Assembly: GCA_003696675.1 (NCBI GenBank)
Contig: RFGH01000074.1
Span: 107,170 to 171,169, forward strand
Length of the DNA: 64,000 bases
DNA from: Planctomycetota bacterium
GTDB lineage: Bacteria > Planctomycetota > Phycisphaerae > Phycisphaerales > UBA1924
Direction of reading: 5' to 3'
The position numbers were made by a program, and so were the translations under genes. The notes under the pieces are model-generated. The model ran no database searches. It was not told where the DNA came from and saw only the letters and a program-made list of their open reading frames with translations. Shown here one piece after another: positions 9,869 to 19,058 of this stretch; positions within the stretch are counted from its first letter, which is position 1, and the number at the start of each line of letters is the position of its first letter.

Positions 9869-9907
9869 AAACGCCCCCGCAGCACGCGGGGGCGTTTGAT
9901 TTCTTTG
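9869..9907 (+). terminator. Intrinsic terminator after the chemoreceptor gene
   Basis: A perfect 12-base stem (AAACGCCCCCGC / GCGGGGGCGTTT) with a 5-base loop at 9869-9897, followed by a T-rich stretch (GATTTCTTT). It starts 33 bases after the chemoreceptor stop. The same hairpin lies just beyond the 3' end of tRNA-Thr on the other strand, so it may work in both directions. Confidence 0.9.
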
Positions 9908-9911
9908 AAAA

Positions 9912-9984
9912 AGCCGCCTGCCGGATTCGAACCGGCGACCTGCAGATTACAAATCAGCCGCTCTACCAGCTGAGCTAAGGCGGC
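9912..9984 (-). tRNA. tRNA-Thr (anticodon TGT)
   Basis: A 73-base tRNA on the minus strand with acceptor stem GCCGCCT/AGGCGGC and discriminator T. The D arm (GCTCAGCTGGTAGAGC) and T arm (GCCGG TTCGAAT CCGGC) are normal. The anticodon loop TTTGTAA gives TGT. The anticodon stem GCTGA/TCTGC has a T-T mismatch at its middle pair (29-41). CCA is not encoded. Confidence 0.93.
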
Positions 9985-9990
9985 GGGATG

Positions 9991-10018
9991 AAAAACGGCC
10001 CCGAATGCTCGGGGCCGT
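9991..10018 (-). terminator. Intrinsic terminator between tRNA-Val and tRNA-Thr
   Basis: Read on the minus strand, a perfect 10-base stem (ACGGCCCCGA / TCGGGGCCGT) with a 4-base loop is followed directly by five T residues. It sits three bases after tRNA-Val and a few bases ahead of tRNA-Thr, so tRNA-Thr must rely on read-through or on processing of a shared transcript. Confidence 0.9.
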
Positions 10019-10021
10019 AAG

Positions 10022-10095
10022 TGGGCGATACAGGGCTCGAACCTGTGACCTCCAGTGTGTCATACTGGCGCGCTAGCCAACTGCGCCAATCGCCC
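10022..10095 (-). tRNA. tRNA-Val (anticodon GAC)
   Basis: A 74-base tRNA on the minus strand. The acceptor stem GGGCGAT/ATCGCCC is perfect with discriminator A; anticodon stem CCAGT/ACTGG encloses loop ATGACAC, anticodon GAC; T arm ACAGG TTCGAGC CCTGT. CCA is not encoded. A good promoter lies just upstream. Confidence 0.97.
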
Positions 10096-10106
10096 GCAAG
10101 AGTTCC

Positions 10107-10134
10107 ATTGTATCCGCGTCCGGCCCGCCGACAA
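10107..10134 (-). promoter_or_regulatory. Sigma-70-type promoter of the tRNA-Val transcript
   Basis: On the minus strand a -35 box TTGTCG (10129-10134) and a -10 box TACAAT (10107-10112) are separated by 16 bases. A start site near 10100 would leave only a few leader bases before the tRNA 5' end at 10095, as is usual for tRNA genes. Confidence 0.65.
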
Positions 10135-10175
10135 CCCGACGGGTCTTACGCGACCAATAGGCCCGAGAATCTCGG

Positions 10176-10829
10176 TCAAGAGCCCCCCAAGATCACGATC
10201 TCGACCCGGCGGCTGTCCTGCTTGGTGCCCCGGGGTCGGGACGCTCCGAAGGTGGCCGAGTAGATGCGGTCATTCTCCACGCCCTTCGAGACCAGATAGG
10301 CCTCTACGGCCATGGCCCGCTCAGCCCCCAGACGCTCATTGGTCTTCCAGCCGGACTTCTTGATGGGGTCGGAGTCGGTGTGACCCTCGACGCGGATCTG
10401 GTTGTTGGCGTATTGCGAGCGGAGCACCTGCGCGATCTGGTCGAGCGAAGCCTTCGCCTGATTGCGGAGCGTCGCCTGCCCGGACGCGAACAGCACATCG
10501 CCGGCGACACCGACAACGATCTCGCCACCTGCACGCATGCCGACATCTACGCCAGCGATCCCCTCGAAGCCGCTCTGACGACCGGCCGGCTGGGCAAGCT
10601 GGCTGCTGAGCCGAGCGTTTTCTTCCCGCAGACGGGCGTTCTCCTGGGTAATCTGAGCGTTGCGATCGTTCGCCTGCTGCACATTGCCCTGCAGCGTTGC
10701 GATGCGTTCACGCAACTGGGTATTCTCGTCGATCGCGGCGTCATAGTCCGCCTGCGAAATCGACTTGCACCCGGTCAGACCGAGCACCCCGACCAGACCG
10801 ATTGCCAAAGCTGCCAGCCGCGTCTTCAT
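10176..10829 (-). CDS. OmpA-family peptidoglycan-associated lipoprotein
   Basis: A 217-residue envelope protein. The signal peptide ends in a lipobox (LGLTGC), so Cys21 is predicted to be lipidated. A coiled coil of about 45 residues rich in Glu, Gln and Asn follows (residues 33-80). The C-terminal OmpA domain has the peptidoglycan-binding signature: VLFASGQATL, the VEGHTDSDP loop, NERLGAERAMAVEAYL and FGASRP. These carry the Asp and Arg that grip diaminopimelate in this family. It therefore tethers the outer membrane to the wall, in the manner of Pal. It follows a GGAGG box; a TAGAAT element at 10876-10881 may be its -10. No tol genes are adjacent. Confidence 0.92.
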   Translation of the reverse strand: MKTRLAALAIGLVGVLGLTGCKSISQADYDAAIDENTQLRERIATLQGNVQQANDRNAQITQENARLREENARLSSQLAQPAGRQSGFEGIAGVDVGMRAGGEIVVGVAGDVLFASGQATLRNQAKASLDQIAQVLRSQYANNQIRVEGHTDSDPIKKSGWKTNERLGAERAMAVEAYLVSKGVENDRIYSATFGASRPRGTKQDSRRVEIVILGGS

Positions 10830-10895
10830 CCTTGCAACCTCCGCGTGAAATGCCGTGGGCGCCGTTGCCCGATGGATTCTAGGTTCTTCGCCCGC

Positions 10896-12299
10896 TCAGG
10901 GTAGATTCAACGGACCCGGGGACGAGAATAGGTGCCCGAGCCAGATCTCGATCACCGGCTTGAACACAAGCACGAGCAGTGTCGCGATCGCGAGGAACGG
11001 CCCGTAGGGCATCGCCCGATTCAGGCGTCCTCCCGCGAGGGCGGCGAGGATGGCCCACGCCACGCCGACAAAGGCCGCGCCGAAGAATGCGATGGTCGGG
11101 TCGATCCAACCAAGACAGGCCCCCACAGCCGCCATCAGGTGAACATCCCCCAGCCCCATCGCTTCCTTACCAAAGGCGAGAGTACCGCCTATCCGCACCG
11201 CCCAGACGAGCCCCCCCCCGATCAGGTATCCCATCAGAACGCCGCCGAGGACCGCGAGCCAGAGCGGAACCGCGTGTGCGGGAACGCCTTGGCCGTGGGC
11301 GTCGGGGACCATCGCCCCGCCAAGTTTGGAGCCCGCCCAGCCACCGATGAGTGTTCCGATCACGGCCGGCGCAAGAAAGGCGAGTTCCCGCACCATCTCG
11401 CGTCGGGCGTGGGGATACTGGACCCAGAGGTCGGTTGGAGAATCGTTCCTGTGAGCGGGATCGGACTGCGAGGTGGCGACCGACTCGATCGCGGCCGGGG
11501 TGTCCCTGCGAGCCAGTGTCTCGGATTCCCACTCGGCGTAGTCGGCAAAGCTGCGGGTGATCAGGCCCTTGGCCAGCAGAAGATTGGCGACGCCCAATCC
11601 GACAACCCCGCCGATGCCCATGCCCACAAATCGCCAGTTCTGCAGGCCGCCCGTAGCAAGCGTCCAAACCTCGCCGGGTGCGGTGTTCCAACGGAGCCGC
11701 TCGGCGGCCCACAACCCTGGCATGATCGGTTCGAGGGTTCCGAAGCGGTGCTCGAACCACAGGGCATGGCCCACATGGAGCACCAACGCCGCCGCGGCGG
11801 GGATCCAGGTCAGAATCAGCGGGATGGTGCATGTCCGCGCATCGATGATCGTCATCGCAACGAGGCAACCGATCATGGTCGCCAGCACAACAAAGGCGGG
11901 CCAAGTGCGGGCGGCGCCGTTGTGCGCCCATTCCGGGGCGATTGATCCGACGGGCACGCCCAGCACGGTGGTTTCGGGCGGCACCATGTACCAGAGCACG
12001 AAGGTCCCGCCGAAGAGCACGGCGACGATGGCCTCCACGATCGGGTACTCGGGACTGATCTTCGCCCGGCAGAACCGACACCGTCCGCGGAGGAAGATCC
12101 ATCCGAGGATGGGGATGTTCTCCCTCCAGGTCAGCTTGGTTCCGCAGGAAGGGCATCGTGAGGTGGGTGTGACCACATCGAGACCGCGGGGCATGCGGTA
12201 GACCAGCACATTGATCAGCGACCCCACGCAGGCACCGACCGCGAAGACAAACATCGCGGTGGTGATCATGGGCAGACGCATCATCAGCCAGTCGGGCAT
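10896..12299 (-). CDS. Prepilin peptidase (A24 family, GspO/PilD type) with enlarged middle
   Basis: A membrane aspartyl protease that cleaves and N-methylates type IV prepilins and pseudopilins, 467 residues against about 250-290 usually. The N-terminal methylase-type domain keeps both zinc cysteine pairs (CPSC and CRFC) around WRENIPILGWIFLRG. The first catalytic Asp is in MTIIDARTCTIP, the second in GLGDVHLMAAVGACLG. Between them an insertion of about 180 residues contains extra membrane helices and a charged loop (around ITRSFADYAEWESETLARR). It is the only processing enzyme in the window and so probably serves both pseudopilin loci. An AAGGG box precedes the ATG at 12299. Confidence 0.93.
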   Translation of the reverse strand: MPDWLMMRLPMITTAMFVFAVGACVGSLINVLVYRMPRGLDVVTPTSRCPSCGTKLTWRENIPILGWIFLRGRCRFCRAKISPEYPIVEAIVAVLFGGTFVLWYMVPPETTVLGVPVGSIAPEWAHNGAARTWPAFVVLATMIGCLVAMTIIDARTCTIPLILTWIPAAAALVLHVGHALWFEHRFGTLEPIMPGLWAAERLRWNTAPGEVWTLATGGLQNWRFVGMGIGGVVGLGVANLLLAKGLITRSFADYAEWESETLARRDTPAAIESVATSQSDPAHRNDSPTDLWVQYPHARREMVRELAFLAPAVIGTLIGGWAGSKLGGAMVPDAHGQGVPAHAVPLWLAVLGGVLMGYLIGGGLVWAVRIGGTLAFGKEAMGLGDVHLMAAVGACLGWIDPTIAFFGAAFVGVAWAILAALAGGRLNRAMPYGPFLAIATLLVLVFKPVIEIWLGHLFSSPGPLNLP

Positions 12300-12341
12300 G
12301 CGTTCCCTTCATCGGTTGTGTGACGCAGCCGGCTGGACTCC

Positions 12342-12581
12342 TCAGGCATCTTCGGGAGTCTGCCGCCGAAGCGTGTCCAGATCCATTGACTCGATCCGCT
12401 GCTCGGCACGGGTAAGAATCTCGCGGGCGCGGGCGATCAGCTTGAGTCCGCGTTCGTAGGCATCCAACGATTCCTCGAGACCCACCTCGCCCGATTCGAT
12501 CGATTCAACGATCTCCTCGAGCTGCTCGATGAGATCCTCATACCGTTCGGCCGGCGACTGGTTCGGGTTTTCGTCGGGCAT
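12342..12581 (-). CDS. xseB: Exodeoxyribonuclease VII small subunit
   Basis: A 79-residue helical protein with the XseB signature: YEDLIEQLEEIVESIESGEV followed by GLEESLDAYERGLKL and a second helix ending in RAEQRIESM. It forms the helical sheath on XseA in exonuclease VII, which degrades single-stranded DNA to oligonucleotides. It begins 21 bases after the xseA stop on the same strand, the usual arrangement. Confidence 0.95.
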   Translation of the reverse strand: MPDENPNQSPAERYEDLIEQLEEIVESIESGEVGLEESLDAYERGLKLIARAREILTRAEQRIESMDLDTLRRQTPEDA

Positions 12582-12602
12582 AAGCAGAGCGTAGCGATCC
12601 GC

Positions 12603-14147
12603 TCAGAAGAGATCCATCTGCGATCGATCCGAAGCGGCCTTCGGTCGCCCGCGGCGAGGCGGGGGCGGAGCGGCATCGCTTCCCTGGATCGATGGCCCCT
12701 GAGACCGCCCCGGCCAGCCGATGACTCGGGACCGCAGCCGCCCGGCGGCCAGGCGGGTGACGAGCTCGTCGCCATCCGACACCTGCGAAGGCTCGCGGAT
12801 GAGGGTGCCATCGGGCAAAGTTGTCACAGAGTAACCCCTCGCGAGAACCTGCTGCGGCCCGACCGCGTGGAGTTCCCGGTGCAGCGCGTCGATGGCGTTC
12901 TGGGCCTGGGCCAGCCGGGTCCGCGCGGATCGTTGGAGCCGGGCGGACATCCCCCGCAGGGCCTCCTCCCGTCTGGCATGCACAGCCGCGGGGCGGGCAC
13001 GCTCGATGGTGGTCGACACCCGATGCAAACGGCGTTCGGCGTGCCGCACGCGCTCGCGGATAGCGGCGACGAGCGACTTCGTGACCGACTCGAGGCGTGA
13101 ACGGTGCACCGCGACGCCGCGGGCTGGATCCCGCAGGGCGGGGCGACGGGCGATCTGGGTCAGGATCTCGCGGGCGTTGCGGACCGCTGCCCGGACCTCC
13201 GCACGCATGGTGTTCTGAATCGCCGTCAGCTGTTCCTCGAGCGCGACCGCGTCTGGGATCAGCCGCATCGCGGCCTGGGTCGGGGTGGCCGCACGCTCGT
13301 CGGCGACAAGTTCGGCCACGGTCACATCTGTCTCGTGCCCGATGGCGGCGACGATCGGGATTTCAGCGTCGTGGATCGCCTCTGCCACGACCATCTCGTT
13401 GAATGCCCATAGGTCTTCGAGCGAACCGCCCCCCCGCGTAACAAGCACCGCATCAACTCCGAACTCTTCGGCATGGTCCGAGATCAACCGGATGGCCTCG
13501 GCCACCTCCTTGGCCGCGTGGGGGCCCTGCACGCGGACATCGATCAGCAGCAACCCGACCATCGGGCAGCGGCGGCGGGCGGTATCAATGACATCGTGAA
13601 CCGCTGCCCCTTCTTTGCTGGTAATCACCGCGATGCGGCGGGGCATGTCTGGCAACGGTGACTTCACGCCGGGGTCGAGCCAGCCCCGCTCACGCAGCAG
13701 ATCCACCCTGGCTTTCAGCTCCCGCTCGAGCGATCCCTGCCCCACCGCCTCGAGCTGATCGACGATCAGGCTGATGCGTCCGCCGGGAGCGTAAAAGTCC
13801 AGCCTGCCGTGGGCGATCACTCGGTCGCCCTGCGCGGGAGACACAGAGCATCGCCTAGCGCTTGAAGCGAACAGCACCGCGCTGATCACCGCCCCTTCGT
13901 CCTTGAGCGAAAAGTACCAGTGCGTGCGATTGGAGACATTGGAGATTTCTCCAACCACCCGCACGCGGCCCGGCACGCCAACCTTGACGGCCGTATCGAT
14001 CCGGGCCGCGAGTTGAGACACCGTCCAGACCTGTGCGGCGTCGGCGTGCTGCGGGGGCGCAACCGAACCCGGCGGCTGCTCACCGCCGGGTCCGGCTCTC
14101 TTGCCTCGCTTGATGCGGTCGGGATCGAAGGGGAGCCGTCCAGTCAC
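12603..14147 (-). CDS. xseA: Exodeoxyribonuclease VII large subunit
   Basis: The 514-residue catalytic subunit of exonuclease VII. An N-terminal OB fold (residues about 37-130; VGEISNVSNRTHWYFSLKDE) binds single-stranded DNA. The catalytic domain follows, with RRIAVITSKEGAAVHDVI, RGGGSLEDLWAFNE and AIGHETDVTVAELVADERA, all standard for the family. A long coiled coil (about 290-420) contacts XseB, and a C-terminal segment has ARGYSVTTLPDG. The tail is extended and rich in Pro and Arg before ending in SQMDLF. It forms an operon with xseB downstream. The enzyme acts in mismatch repair and in removing ssDNA. Confidence 0.96.
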   Translation of the reverse strand: MTGRLPFDPDRIKRGKRAGPGGEQPPGSVAPPQHADAAQVWTVSQLAARIDTAVKVGVPGRVRVVGEISNVSNRTHWYFSLKDEGAVISAVLFASSARRCSVSPAQGDRVIAHGRLDFYAPGGRISLIVDQLEAVGQGSLERELKARVDLLRERGWLDPGVKSPLPDMPRRIAVITSKEGAAVHDVIDTARRRCPMVGLLLIDVRVQGPHAAKEVAEAIRLISDHAEEFGVDAVLVTRGGGSLEDLWAFNEMVVAEAIHDAEIPIVAAIGHETDVTVAELVADERAATPTQAAMRLIPDAVALEEQLTAIQNTMRAEVRAAVRNAREILTQIARRPALRDPARGVAVHRSRLESVTKSLVAAIRERVRHAERRLHRVSTTIERARPAAVHARREEALRGMSARLQRSARTRLAQAQNAIDALHRELHAVGPQQVLARGYSVTTLPDGTLIREPSQVSDGDELVTRLAAGRLRSRVIGWPGRSQGPSIQGSDAAPPPPRRGRPKAASDRSQMDLF

Positions 14148-14178
14148 GGACGGAGCCTATCGCCCCGACGACGGCTCG

Positions 14179-14922
14179 TCAGCGGCTGGCCACCTCGGTG
14201 GCGTTACGGCGTTCAACGGAAGCAACCACATCCGGGGCCGTGCCGAAGGGCAGCGAGATGCGGACCGGCTCATCGCCGCCGAGCATCGCAGCCGCCACGG
14301 CCGGCGCACGCCCGTCCTGGGGGGCATGGACCTGCTCCTTGGAGCGCCCGCGGGGCATGTCTTCGGGGATCTGGAACCAGCCTGCGGGCTCGGGCAGTGT
14401 CGCGCCCTGGGCGGGCGTCTCACCGGCGTTCGGGTTGCGGAACTCGCGGATCCCGGTGTAGCCGTTGGCCCGCAGCCATTCCTGGCGGGCCGATTCGAGC
14501 AGGCGGGTGAGTTCCTCGGCCCGCTCGATCCCGCGCCGGTTGTAGAGGGTCCGGTCGGTCTCGAGCGAAGTGCCTCGGGTCAGGCGACGCCACAGCTCGA
14601 TGTCTCCCTCGGGCAGCCGCTCGAAGGGGTCGATGGCGAACACCGCGTCGAACGCACGGACCAGGATCAGTTCGGGGGCGTTCTCGCCGCCGAGCCGCTG
14701 ACGCTCGGACGCGGCGGCGTTCCAGGTCGTCTGCCCGTCTTGGATCGCTCCGACGGTCTCGGCACGCTCGTTGGTATAGAACCGAACCTGATCGCGACGG
14801 ACGCCGTCGGTGTTGAACATCGCCGCACGGAGTTCGATGATCTCCGAAGCGGGGCGGATCTGGGTCACGGGCGCGGGGCCGATCGCGACGGAAGCGAGAG
14901 CGAGAATCGAGGCAACGAGCAT
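14179..14922 (-). CDS. Secreted protein of unknown function
   Basis: I do not recognise this 247-residue protein. The start is the second ATG of a closely spaced pair, at 14922, because an AAGGAG box lies six bases before it. A Sec signal (MLVASILALASVAIGPAPV) precedes a soluble, charged mature domain with several Arg/Glu-rich helices (around FYTNERAETVGAIQDG and RAEELTRLLESARQEWLRA). No lipobox, metal motif or later membrane helix is visible. It lies between xseA and a glycosyltransferase on the same strand, with about 180 bases upstream and 30 downstream, so it may be transcribed alone. It is probably periplasmic, and no function is assigned. Confidence 0.75.
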   Translation of the reverse strand: MLVASILALASVAIGPAPVTQIRPASEIIELRAAMFNTDGVRRDQVRFYTNERAETVGAIQDGQTTWNAAASERQRLGGENAPELILVRAFDAVFAIDPFERLPEGDIELWRRLTRGTSLETDRTLYNRRGIERAEELTRLLESARQEWLRANGYTGIREFRNPNAGETPAQGATLPEPAGWFQIPEDMPRGRSKEQVHAPQDGRAPAVAAAMLGGDEPVRISLPFGTAPDVVASVERRNATEVASR

Positions 14923-15070
14923 GGGCATCTCCTTTTCAGTTGGATGGCGAAAGGCGTGTTGGTGCGACGCCGTCCGCATTTCCCCGTGCTTGAATCAGTG
15001 TGCGCGAACACCGCCGGATCGCAACCGATCATGACGATCAGAACGGGGTTTCCGTGCAACCGGGGTTGAT

Positions 15071-15092
15071 CTCGGACGAAAGCACGCCCGAG
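15071..15092 (-). terminator. Hairpin after the glycosyltransferase gene, possible terminator
   Basis: On the minus strand an 8-base stem (CTCGGGCG / CGTCCGAG, one G-T pair) with a 6-base loop lies 15 bases past the glycosyltransferase stop. No T-run follows, so intrinsic termination is doubtful. Confidence 0.35.
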
Positions 15093-15106
15093 AACCGGTC
15101 CGGGGT

Positions 15107-16204
15107 TCAGTCTACAGCAGCTGGCATTGTGAGTGCTTCGCTGCCGGACAGCCAGGCGTATGCATCCACTAACGCGGCGATATGCGCCGAGGCCCGCCGC
15201 TGCTGGCGGACATGCTCCCGGGCCGAAAGACCGAGCGCGATCGATCCGGCCCGGTCCGCGAGCCGAGCGAGGATCGTTTCATGCCAGGACGCGGCGGCCA
15301 TGGACGCCGGGACCGCTGCGGTGACCTCATCGACGATGATGGAGACGAGTGGATCCGCGGCCGCGAGCACGACCAGCCCATGCGCCATCGCATCGAGGAG
15401 AAGCGTCCGTTGCTCGTGGTTGGCATCCGGATAAAGCAGAAGATCACAGCGGAGGACGAGGTCACGCCGGTCCTCAAGCCGATCGATCAGCGTGACCCGG
15501 TCGAGCACGCCCGCCCGATCGGCGATGGTCCAGAGACCGGCACGGCGCACCGCCGCCGCGGCGACGAAAAGCATCGTGTCCGGCGCTTCGGCCAGAACCC
15601 TGCATGCCCCCTCAAAGGCCAAGCGGCAACGCTCGGAATCGCGTCCCGAGCTGACAAAGACCATCGACGGAGCCTTGCCCTCGCGGAGCACCGGGGTGGG
15701 TCGGGGCGGGGCGTACGCCCCCCATGGCGTCAGACGCGTGGGAATGCCCACGCCCGCGGCGGCGAGGGACCGCTCCACCGGGCGATCCGGGGCGAAGCAT
15801 GCCAGGGCCGCCCCCGCGGGGTGTTTGAGCCCGGCGACACGATCAACCAGTCCACCTCGCCACACTTCGTACGCGATCGCGGCGTTGAACAGCCGTGCCA
15901 GCTCGCCAGCCATCGTCCACGCCGCACCACCGAATGCATGGACGACCTGCACGATTCCTTCGGGCGACTTGCCGGATCCGGCGATGGCTTCGGCCACCTG
16001 CTCGGCCCGCAGACGCTGCGTGAAGATCAGACCGCGGTCCGAGTATCGCACGGGATCGGAGACTGTCGCGAACGCGGCCGCCGTCTGCTTCGGCACCGCT
16101 AGGGTGACACGGACGCCCTCTCCCGTCAGCCCGGCCGCGATGCGTTCGAGCAAGGCACGCTCGTGTTCGGCGAACGGGGCGTCAGCCAGCAGGAGGACAT
16201 GCAT
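15107..16204 (-). CDS. GT-B fold glycosyltransferase (family 4-like)
   Basis: A 365-residue protein without membrane segments. The N-terminal Rossmann half (MHVLLLADAPFAEHERALLERIAAGL) has the sparse pattern of a GT4 acceptor domain. The C-terminal half has the donor-site pattern: VFVSSGRDSERCRLAFEG, VTLIDRLEDRRDLVLRCDLLLYP and LLDAMAHGLVVLAA, corresponding to the usual E-x7-E region. The classical EAxAxGxPV motif is altered (DAMAHGLVV), so donor specificity is unclear. It starts three bases after the stop of the upstream ABC ATPase gene and looks like the last gene of that transporter operon. Function with the transporter is not evident. Confidence 0.82.
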   Translation of the reverse strand: MHVLLLADAPFAEHERALLERIAAGLTGEGVRVTLAVPKQTAAAFATVSDPVRYSDRGLIFTQRLRAEQVAEAIAGSGKSPEGIVQVVHAFGGAAWTMAGELARLFNAAIAYEVWRGGLVDRVAGLKHPAGAALACFAPDRPVERSLAAAGVGIPTRLTPWGAYAPPRPTPVLREGKAPSMVFVSSGRDSERCRLAFEGACRVLAEAPDTMLFVAAAAVRRAGLWTIADRAGVLDRVTLIDRLEDRRDLVLRCDLLLYPDANHEQRTLLLDAMAHGLVVLAAADPLVSIIVDEVTAAVPASMAAASWHETILARLADRAGSIALGLSAREHVRQQRRASAHIAALVDAYAWLSGSEALTMPAAVD

Positions 16205-16207
16205 CGG

Positions 16208-17350
16208 TCAGCCTTGCTTTGCGTCCGAGACGCGGAAGTCGAGCTCCGGGGGCGGGGACGCGTCGTCCTTGACCGCTTCGGTGCGCCACACGCCCACCCA
16301 ATGGTTGGGGGCGACGAACTTGAGGCAGTAGTCTCCGGCAGGACCAGGCGCGGCCGCCAGATCTTTCGGCGGCTCGTTCCACGGCCACCAGGGCGTCACG
16401 CCCCGGTCCGCGCCTTCCAGCTTCTTGAACTCGGCCGGATTTTCGACGACTTCCTTGATCGTCACGAGCCGTTCACGGCGTTCATGGATCTTGGGGATGC
16501 TCTGGAGCAGCCCGCGTGTGTACGGATGCATCGGGTTGTCGAAAAGATCGTACACCGATGCGAACTCGACCACGCGTCCTGCGTACATGACGCAGACAAC
16601 ATCGGCGTTCTCGGCGACGACGCCGAGGTCGTGCGTGATCAGCATGACGGCCATGTCGCGGGTGGCCTTGAGATCCTTGAGCAGCTCGAGGATCTGCGCC
16701 TGGATGGTCACATCGAGTGCGGTGGTCGGCTCGTCGGCGAGGAGCAACCGGGGCTGGCACGCTAGCGCCATCGCGATCATGACGCGCTGACGCATGCCCC
16801 CCGAGAACTGGTGCGGGTAGGCCTTGAGGCGTCCGACCGGATCGGGGATGCCGACATCGGTCATGGCTTTGACGGCGATCTCGCGGGCTTCCTTGGCGGT
16901 GACATCCTGATGGAGCAGGATGGCCTCGAGAATCTGGTCGCCGACGGTGTAGACCGGATTGAGGCTGGTCATCGGCTCCTGGAAGATCATGGCGATCTCG
17001 TTGCCGCGGATCCGGCGCATCTCGGACTCGGAGAGTTCGAGCAGGTTCACCACCCGCCCGCCGTTCTCGTCGGACATGCGGTAAAGGATCTCGCCACGAT
17101 CGAAGCGTCCCGGAGGACGGGGGACCAGCTGCATCGATGACATGGCGGTGACGGACTTGCCGCAGCCCGACTCGCCCACCACGGCAAGCGTCTGCCGGGG
17201 GAAGACAGTCATGCGGACGCCGTCGACCGCCTGGATGCGCGGGCCAGAACCGTTGTCAAAGGACACAGCAAGGTCCTTGACCTGCATGATCGGCTGGCGG
17301 GCGGTGGCCTTGGCGGGCTGCTTGGGTTGGGTCATGGTTGCGTCGGTCAT
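16208..17350 (-). CDS. ABC transporter ATP-binding protein, peptide/nickel type (DppD/OppD)
   Basis: A 380-residue ATPase energising the importer encoded upstream. Walker A is GESGCGKS (about residue 60), the signature is [12 protein letters not shown] and Walker B with catalytic Glu is [12 protein letters not shown]. The C-terminal oligopeptide-transporter region is present ([14 protein letters not shown]), extended by about 60 residues. OppD-type importers normally pair two different ATPases (D and F); only this one is encoded here, so it may act as a homodimer or have a partner elsewhere. It starts 16 bases after the permease stop. Confidence 0.93.
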   Translation of the reverse strand: MTDATMTQPKQPAKATARQPIMQVKDLAVSFDNGSGPRIQAVDGVRMTVFPRQTLAVVGESGCGKSVTAMSSMQLVPRPPGRFDRGEILYRMSDENGGRVVNLLELSESEMRRIRGNEIAMIFQEPMTSLNPVYTVGDQILEAILLHQDVTAKEAREIAVKAMTDVGIPDPVGRLKAYPHQFSGGMRQRVMIAMALACQPRLLLADEPTTALDVTIQAQILELLKDLKATRDMAVMLITHDLGVVAENADVVCVMYAGRVVEFASVYDLFDNPMHPYTRGLLQSIPKIHERRERLVTIKEVVENPAEFKKLEGADRGVTPWWPWNEPPKDLAAAPGPAGDYCLKFVAPNHWVGVWRTEAVKDDASPPPELDFRVSDAKQG

Positions 17351-17366
17351 GCTGTTGATCCTCGCG

Positions 17367-19058
17367 TCAGACGCGGGCTTTCTTGAGCTTGGGATCGATG
17401 GCGTCGCGGAGGGCTTCGCCGATCAGGTTGTATGAAAGAGCGGTCAGGAAGATCGCCCCGCCGGGGAAGATCGCCAGCCACCACATGTAGCCGCCCGCAT
17501 CGCCGATGGCATTGGAGAGCAGCTTGCCCCAGCTCGCCTGATCGGCGGGACCAAGCCCGAGGAAGCTGAGTATGGCCTCGATGATGATGGCGGCCGCGAT
17601 GGTGAACGAGGTATCGACCAGGACGGGCGTCACGCCGTTGGGAAGCATGTGCTTGAACAAGATGGACCGAAGCGGCAGTCCAGCGGCTCGGGCCGCCTGA
17701 ACATAGTCCGCGTTGCGAAGCTTCATGAACTCGGCGCGGATGAACCGGGCGGCGCCGGTCCAGGAGAAGCACCCAATGATCGCCATCATGAAATAGATGT
17801 TCCGGGGCAGCACCCCCGCGGCGACAATCAGTACGAATAGCACCGGCACGGCCATGAAGATCTCGACGAAGCGGTAGAGCAGCAGGTCCACCCAACCGCC
17901 GAAATAGCCCATGATCGCACCGATCGTCACGCCGATCAGCACCGCGATACCGGTCGATACGAACCCGATGGAAATCGACAGGCGGCTGGCATGCAGCATC
18001 TGGCTGAGGACATCCTGCCCGAGCGTATCCGTGCCCATCAGGTGAACAGGAGCGTCGAACGCGAGCAGACGATCGCGCATCTCCAGCAGGTTGGTGATCC
18101 GGCCGGAGGCAACCTCAGACTCGATCTCGTCCACGATCGCGTCCGGAGGCATGGAGATCAGATCGACTACCGCACTGGATGCACGCCGAGCAGCCTCGAT
18201 CGCTTCCGGCAAGACTGACTGGAGCGCCAGTTCCTCATCGGAATAGACCGCCCGTCGGCCCGCCTGCGCCAGCAAGTCACGCTCAATCAGATCCCACCAG
18301 GCGTTCATGGGTGTCGCCATGGGCGGGCGGTTGAACATCACGGTTTCGCTCTGGTTGGGCGAGAAGGGGATCAGCGTGTACACCGCCTCGGCGGATTCGG
18401 TTGCTTCCGCGAGCCGATAATCAAAGGTCTGCAGTTGCGGCGACCACTTCCATCCGATGATCAGCCCGAACACCAGAGCCGCTCCGGCGACGAGCAGGAC
18501 GCGTCCGACACTGCGGTGCACCCAGATCGAAATGAAGAGAAACGGCAGAGCGCTGAGGGTGGCGATGACCGCCGATGCCAGCGGGATGAACAACGCGCCC
18601 GACCGGAGGTCGCGCATCCAGGGCGCGATGTCGCGCCCCGAGAACGAACTGGAAACAGCCGTCGCGATCACAACGGTCAGACCGGCCTGCACGCCGACGG
18701 CGATCGCCAAGCGCAGCCGATCGGCCATCGGCATGGCGCGGGCGAGCAGCAGGATGGCGACCGCGGAGATCGCCCAGGCCAGGATCGCGACATCGGACGC
18801 ACGCAGCGCAGCGATCAGAGGAGAGGATGCGCCCGAATCGCCCTCCCTGAACACCCAGGGGTGCCCCGAAGCGATCAAGGGTGCGAAGATCGCAAAGAAG
18901 CCAACGATCGCAATCCACGACAGCCCGAAGAGCGCCGCGGGACGCCGGATCACCTGCGACCACGCATCGGCCCAGAATCCCTTGGCAGGCTGGTGGCCGA
19001 TGCCCTGAGCCAACTGAACACCTGTGACGGCTTCGTGCTTTGTCTGTACACCGCTCAT
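17367..19058 (-). CDS. ABC transporter permease, DppC/OppC type, oversized
   Basis: A 563-residue membrane permease; OppC proteins are usually about 300. The N-terminal 200 residues add several hydrophobic helices (for example [19 protein letters not shown]) and a loop not in the family. The normal transport core follows [16 protein letters not shown], with the EAA coupling loop [20 protein letters not shown] and the ending [18 protein letters not shown]. It imports peptide- or glycoside-like substrates delivered by the binding protein upstream. Its ATG overlaps the OppB stop by four bases. Confidence 0.93.
   Translation of the reverse strand: MSGVQTKHEAVTGVQLAQGIGHQPAKGFWADAWSQVIRRPAALFGLSWIAIVGFFAIFAPLIASGHPWVFREGDSGASSPLIAALRASDVAILAWAISAVAILLLARAMPMADRLRLAIAVGVQAGLTVVIATAVSSSFSGRDIAPWMRDLRSGALFIPLASAVIATLSALPFLFISIWVHRSVGRVLLVAGAALVFGLIIGWKWSPQLQTFDYRLAEATESAEAVYTLIPFSPNQSETVMFNRPPMATPMNAWWDLIERDLLAQAGRRAVYSDEELALQSVLPEAIEAARRASSAVVDLISMPPDAIVDEIESEVASGRITNLLEMRDRLLAFDAPVHLMGTDTLGQDVLSQMLHASRLSISIGFVSTGIAVLIGVTIGAIMGYFGGWVDLLLYRFVEIFMAVPVLFVLIVAAGVLPRNIYFMMAIIGCFSWTGAARFIRAEFMKLRNADYVQAARAAGLPLRSILFKHMLPNGVTPVLVDTSFTIAAAIIIEAILSFLGLGPADQASWGKLLSNAIGDAGGYMWWLAIFPGGAIFLTALSYNLIGEALRDAIDPKLKKARV

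Noticed and set aside
10021-10263. Small plus-strand open frame starting in the tRNA-Val region
   Set aside because: It is the antisense of tRNA-Val followed by the antisense of the OmpA-like gene.
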